From NCBI RefSeq assembly GCF_022549785.1, contig NZ_JAKZGO010000009.1, positions 170,790 to 234,789 of the forward strand: a stretch of 64,000 nucleotides of DNA, given 5' to 3'. Position 1 is the first letter of the stretch. Each line of letters starts with the position of its first letter. Under the pieces are notes generated by a model that was not told the DNA's origin, did no database searches, and saw only the letters and a list, made by a program, of their open reading frames with translations. Origin of the DNA: Belliella alkalica (lineage in GTDB: Bacteria; Bacteroidota; Bacteroidia; Cytophagales; Cyclobacteriaceae). Below are positions 61,212-64,000 of this stretch, piece by piece. Made by a program: the position numbers and the translations under genes.

Positions 61212-61865
61212 TTAACTAAAGTCCACTTCCTCAATCCTTTCATACATCAACCTCAATTCATTATTTAACTTTAAAATACTAAATCCCATATATTCGACAA
61301 ATTCTTTCTTTTCGAATTCATTATTTAGATTTAAATAAATATCATATAGACCTAACAGATTAGCTACATGATTCATAACATTATGGGAAATGTGATATCT
61401 TACTTCAGTCAGCAAAATCTTTTGTTTAATCGTAAGATTGCACAGCTTTTTTAAATTTTTATCCAAACTTGGTTTTTCATTATTAATAGGTACTTGCAAC
61501 GAATTATTAACTTGATTATCCGCAATAATTTTATCATTATACTTTAAAGCAATACCTGTTATTTTAGGATTTAAATTCCCAATATTCATGGGTTTGCCAA
61601 CAATTGAGATCCGAATTGGCTCATTTCCTAAAAATGTTCTAAAATTGATGATTTCAGAGAAAGATTTATTATGAGTAATACTTTTCTTAATATTTCTCAA
61701 CACCTTAAATCTTTCTGATCGATTTGGAATGAGCTCTAGGATTCTACTTGAACTAATGCATTTATTTCCATTAACCTCTAAAAATTCATTTAGGCTTTTT
61801 GAGGTTTTAATAGCTCCTGTATCAATATTAATTTCCCAAAAACCTATTTCTACTTGATTTGACAT
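61212..61865 (-). CDS. PAS-domain protein with a histidine-kinase-like helix but no ATPase domain
   Basis: A 217-residue cytosolic protein. Residues about 5-115 look like a PAS domain (VEIGFWEINIDTGAIKTSKS, then IRISIVGKPMNIGNLNPKIT). A linker leads to a helix RYHISHNVMNHVANLLGLYD (about 156-175), which resembles the SH-x-x-RAPLARxLGL dimerization and phosphotransfer helix of Bacteroidota PAS kinases, with candidate His161. The protein stops about 40 residues later, where the ATP-binding domain should begin, and no remains of one follow. It could be a phosphorelay adaptor or a truncated kinase. Confidence 0.7.
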   Translation of the reverse strand: MSNQVEIGFWEINIDTGAIKTSKSLNEFLEVNGNKCISSSRILELIPNRSERFKVLRNIKKSITHNKSFSEIINFRTFLGNEPIRISIVGKPMNIGNLNPKITGIALKYNDKIIADNQVNNSLQVPINNEKPSLDKNLKKLCNLTIKQKILLTEVRYHISHNVMNHVANLLGLYDIYLNLNNEFEKKEFVEYMGFSILKLNNELRLMYERIEEVDFS

Positions 61866-62264
61866 ACAAATTTACTCAATTAATAAATGCTCTAATAATG
61901 ATCTAAATTTAAGGAACTTTAATATCCGCCTATTTTCGTTAACCATTTCATCTTTTGCATTAAGGTGTTTTGATGTATGATTGACCACAACAACCAAGTT
62001 TGCCCATTAGTATAGTAAACAAGGTACGAAGAGTGGACGAAGGATAATTTGTTTCTTGAATAAACTGTTCATTTGACAGCTAATGATTTTATAGATTTCC
62101 ATATCTTAAAAACAAGAACAACATAACTTGATAAGCTGACTAATTACATATTTAATTCCCCACAAATCCCTGATAGGGATCAGAATTACTTTGAATTAAC
62201 AATACACTTCATGTCTTTTGCTTTTTAATATAAACCACACTAAAATTTTAAGGTTTTATTTTAA
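61866..62264. other. Gene-free spacer
   Basis: No supported gene. It separates the PAS protein gene from the end of the OmpA-type gene; both are on the minus strand. No clear terminator was found. Confidence 0.5.
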
Positions 62265-64000
62265 CTATAAGTCAATAATTTTAAATTCTGTTCTTCTATT
62301 TAACTGATGTTCTTCTTCACTACATTCAATGCCGATACCACATTCGTTTAATAGTTGATCCATTCCAAAACCAATAGCTTTTATCCTATTTGCATCAATT
62401 CCTTGTTCTACTATAAAATCAACAGCTGATTGAGCTCTCTTTTCAGACAATGTTTGATTATAGCGTCTAGCACCACGAGCATCTGTGTGTGAATGAAGCT
62501 CAATTTTTAAAGTAGGATTTTCATTTAGTATTTTCACTAGATTCATTAAAGGTGCTCGCGCATCTTCACGGATATCCCATTTGTCAAAATCGTAAAAAAT
62601 ATTATCCAAAGAGTATACTTTGTTTACAACAAGCTTATCCAAAAATACTTCGACAAATTTTTCTTTTTGAAGCCTTTCATCTTGACTTCCTTTTACAACC
62701 TCTTTATAATCAGTTCCTATATAACCTGTAGAAGAAACTGTTAGATCATAAGGTTGGAGAAATGGGACTTTAAAGATAAAATTCCCTTCGTCGTCAGTAA
62801 CATATCTCAAATTCACACCGTTGTCTGTGTTGATTGCAGTAATAACTGCATTTTGAATAGGTGTTCTGTCAACTTTATCCAAGACAACCCCATTCAAAAT
62901 AAAAAACTCTTCAAAGTTTAAGGTAACTTGATATATATCATCACTCCCTTTACCTCCTATTCTATCAGAAGACATGTAAGCCTTATTATTTTTCAATTTA
63001 TAGAATGAAAAATCATCTCTATTTGAATTGATCGGGCTTCCCAAATTCACAATTGAATCCGAATTTTCTGAATAATTCTGTATTCGAAAAACATCTAGTC
63101 CTCCTAGATTAGGATGTCCATTGGATGAGAAATACAAATCTTGCAGTTCATCAATAAATGGTGACCTTTCATCACCGAAAGTATTGATCACTGAGCCCAT
63201 ATTTTCAGCTTCTGCCCAAGTTCCGTCTTCCAATTTTTTGATTTGATAAAGATCTGTCCCTCCATATCCCCCAGGCATATCTGAAGCGAAGTATAGAACT
63301 TGTTGCTTTTCGTCCCAGAATGGATCGATCAACATATATTCTAAGCTTGAGTTTATCGGTAAAGCTTTTTCCTCAGAAAATGTTGAATCATTAATCATTT
63401 CCTTGTAAAAGATTCCTGGAAAAACTGTCAATTCTACCTTTTTAACCGTAAACCTTTTAGACTCTTTTGGCACAGGCGATTTAGTATAAAAAACTATTTT
63501 TGGAGTTTCATAAATAGGACCTATATGAAAATCATAATGATATTCAGGATTCAAATCTACATTTTTGACCGTGTTTGAAGAAGAGTCATAATTGGCTTTG
63601 TAAACAGATAAAAATCCATTTCCAGTCCATCCATATCGCTCACTAGAAAACGAATTTTTGTAATTGATCTTTCCTTCAAAGTCATCAATTCTATCCGATA
63701 CAAACGAAAATTCCGTATTAATTATTTGAGCGCCAAATTCTGAAAAAGAAGTATTAACACCTTTTACTGGTTCAATTAGATTTTCCGTATGCGTATTTAC
63801 GAGATCCTTTCCTTTTTCTATAGCAATCTTTACTGACTCTATTTCTTCTTGAGAAATTTCACCTTCTTCATTTTCTATGAAAATATCAATATTGGATTTT
63901 GCCTCAGAAAACTTTGCATTAGCTGCCAAAACCTTTGAAAAATTAAAGTAATCTAAATTTTCAAAAGCATACATTTTTAACAACTTCGAATACCATGCCT
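62265..64000 (-). CDS. OmpA-type cell-envelope protein with PD40-like and carboxypeptidase-regulatory domains, 5' end outside the window
   Basis: The frame is open to the window edge, so the N-terminus with the signal peptide is missing; a TTG at 63983 is only an internal codon. About 577 residues are visible. Order: TPR-like helices (WYSKLLKMYAFENLDYFNFS), WD40/PD40-like repeats (YFASDMPGGYGGTDLYQIKK, YFSSNGHPNLGGLDVFRIQN), a carboxypeptidase-regulatory-like domain, then an OmpA C-terminal peptidoglycan-binding domain. The last has IFYDFDKWDIREDA and ELHSHTDARGARRYNQ to NRRTEFKI. Proteins of this plan anchor outer-membrane complexes to the wall; one, PorE, belongs to type IX secretion, but this cannot be assigned to it firmly. 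Confidence 0.9.
   Translation of the reverse strand, partial: AWYSKLLKMYAFENLDYFNFSKVLAANAKFSEAKSNIDIFIENEEGEISQEEIESVKIAIEKGKDLVNTHTENLIEPVKGVNTSFSEFGAQIINTEFSFVSDRIDDFEGKINYKNSFSSERYGWTGNGFLSVYKANYDSSSNTVKNVDLNPEYHYDFHIGPIYETPKIVFYTKSPVPKESKRFTVKKVELTVFPGIFYKEMINDSTFSEEKALPINSSLEYMLIDPFWDEKQQVLYFASDMPGGYGGTDLYQIKKLEDGTWAEAENMGSVINTFGDERSPFIDELQDLYFSSNGHPNLGGLDVFRIQNYSENSDSIVNLGSPINSNRDDFSFYKLKNNKAYMSSDRIGGKGSDDIYQVTLNFEEFFILNGVVLDKVDRTPIQNAVITAINTDNGVNLRYVTDDEGNFIFKVPFLQPYDLTVSSTGYIGTDYKEVVKGSQDERLQKEKFVEVFLDKLVVNKVYSLDNIFYDFDKWDIREDARAPLMNLVKILNENPTLKIELHSHTDARGARRYNQTLSEKRAQSAVDFIVEQGIDANRIKAIGFGMDQLLNECGIGIECSEEEHQLNRRTEFKIIDL

Noticed and set aside
1-64000. CRISPR arrays, rRNA and tRNA genes
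   Set aside because: No regularly spaced short repeats, no rRNA-like conserved blocks and no cloverleaf with an anticodon stem were recognised by eye.

Overview
The window looks like a chromosomal segment of a member of the Bacteroidota, probably a marine or freshwater Cytophagales relative such as the Cyclobacteriaceae (lineage is inference). Supporting signs are a SusC/SusD pair in a polysaccharide utilization locus, a CTnDOT-type tra operon, a type IX secretion tail on a protease, a TAnnTTTG promoter box, a degraded NVEALA-like peptide gene next to a 6-bladed propeller lipoprotein, and AT-rich intergenic DNA.

Layout. Bases 1-3027 hold the 3' part of a type I restriction hsdR and a coupled zinc-metallopeptidase gene. 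Bases 3028-9000 are worn accessory DNA: transposase scraps, a two-gene unit (3739-4789) behind two TGCCA/TGGCA inverted repeats, a serine protease gene broken by an in-frame TAG, a lipoprotein, and an AT-rich stretch with an IS1595-type remnant. Bases 9043-19717 are a compact plus-strand type IV secretion operon with traE-traN homologues and three tandem related periplasmic genes. No relaxase, coupling protein or integrase is visible here. Bases 19783-22206 hold a DUF1016/PDDEXK nuclease gene and an RpoA-CTD-like gene between two ~378-bp direct repeats. A 282-bp MITE, a structured leader and a RadC/JAB gene follow.

Bases 23681-24645 carry an SMR exporter and a Crp/Fnr regulator. Bases 24962-53081 are a carbohydrate locus. 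A seven-gene minus-strand operon (SusC, SusD, two GH30-like enzymes, a sugar porter, a DUF5107-TPR protein, a GH2 enzyme) diverges from an AraC regulator. The plus-strand side carries a SASA esterase, a second GH2 enzyme, a GH95 enzyme, GalT and a GH78-like enzyme. The set suggests import and trimming of a galactose-rich, fucose- or rhamnose-decorated glycan (inference).

Bases 53226-59191 are a gene-decay and cassette zone. It holds an orphan RHS C-terminal tip with a small two-TM partner, a second tip fragment with a paralogous partner, an HTH gene with an early TAG, a frameshifted gene with shortened relatives, duplicated hairpin/GIY-YIG modules, a 6-bladed propeller lipoprotein and an NVEALA-like pseudogene. 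Bases 60186-64000 carry a LytTR response regulator, a PAS protein with a histidine-kinase-like helix but no ATPase domain, and the 3' part of an OmpA-type cell-envelope gene.

Strongest leads for something undescribed: the paired RHS-tip/two-TM cassettes (53689-55166), the nuclease island between long direct repeats (19783-22206), and the repeated hairpin/GIY-YIG module (56578-59191).
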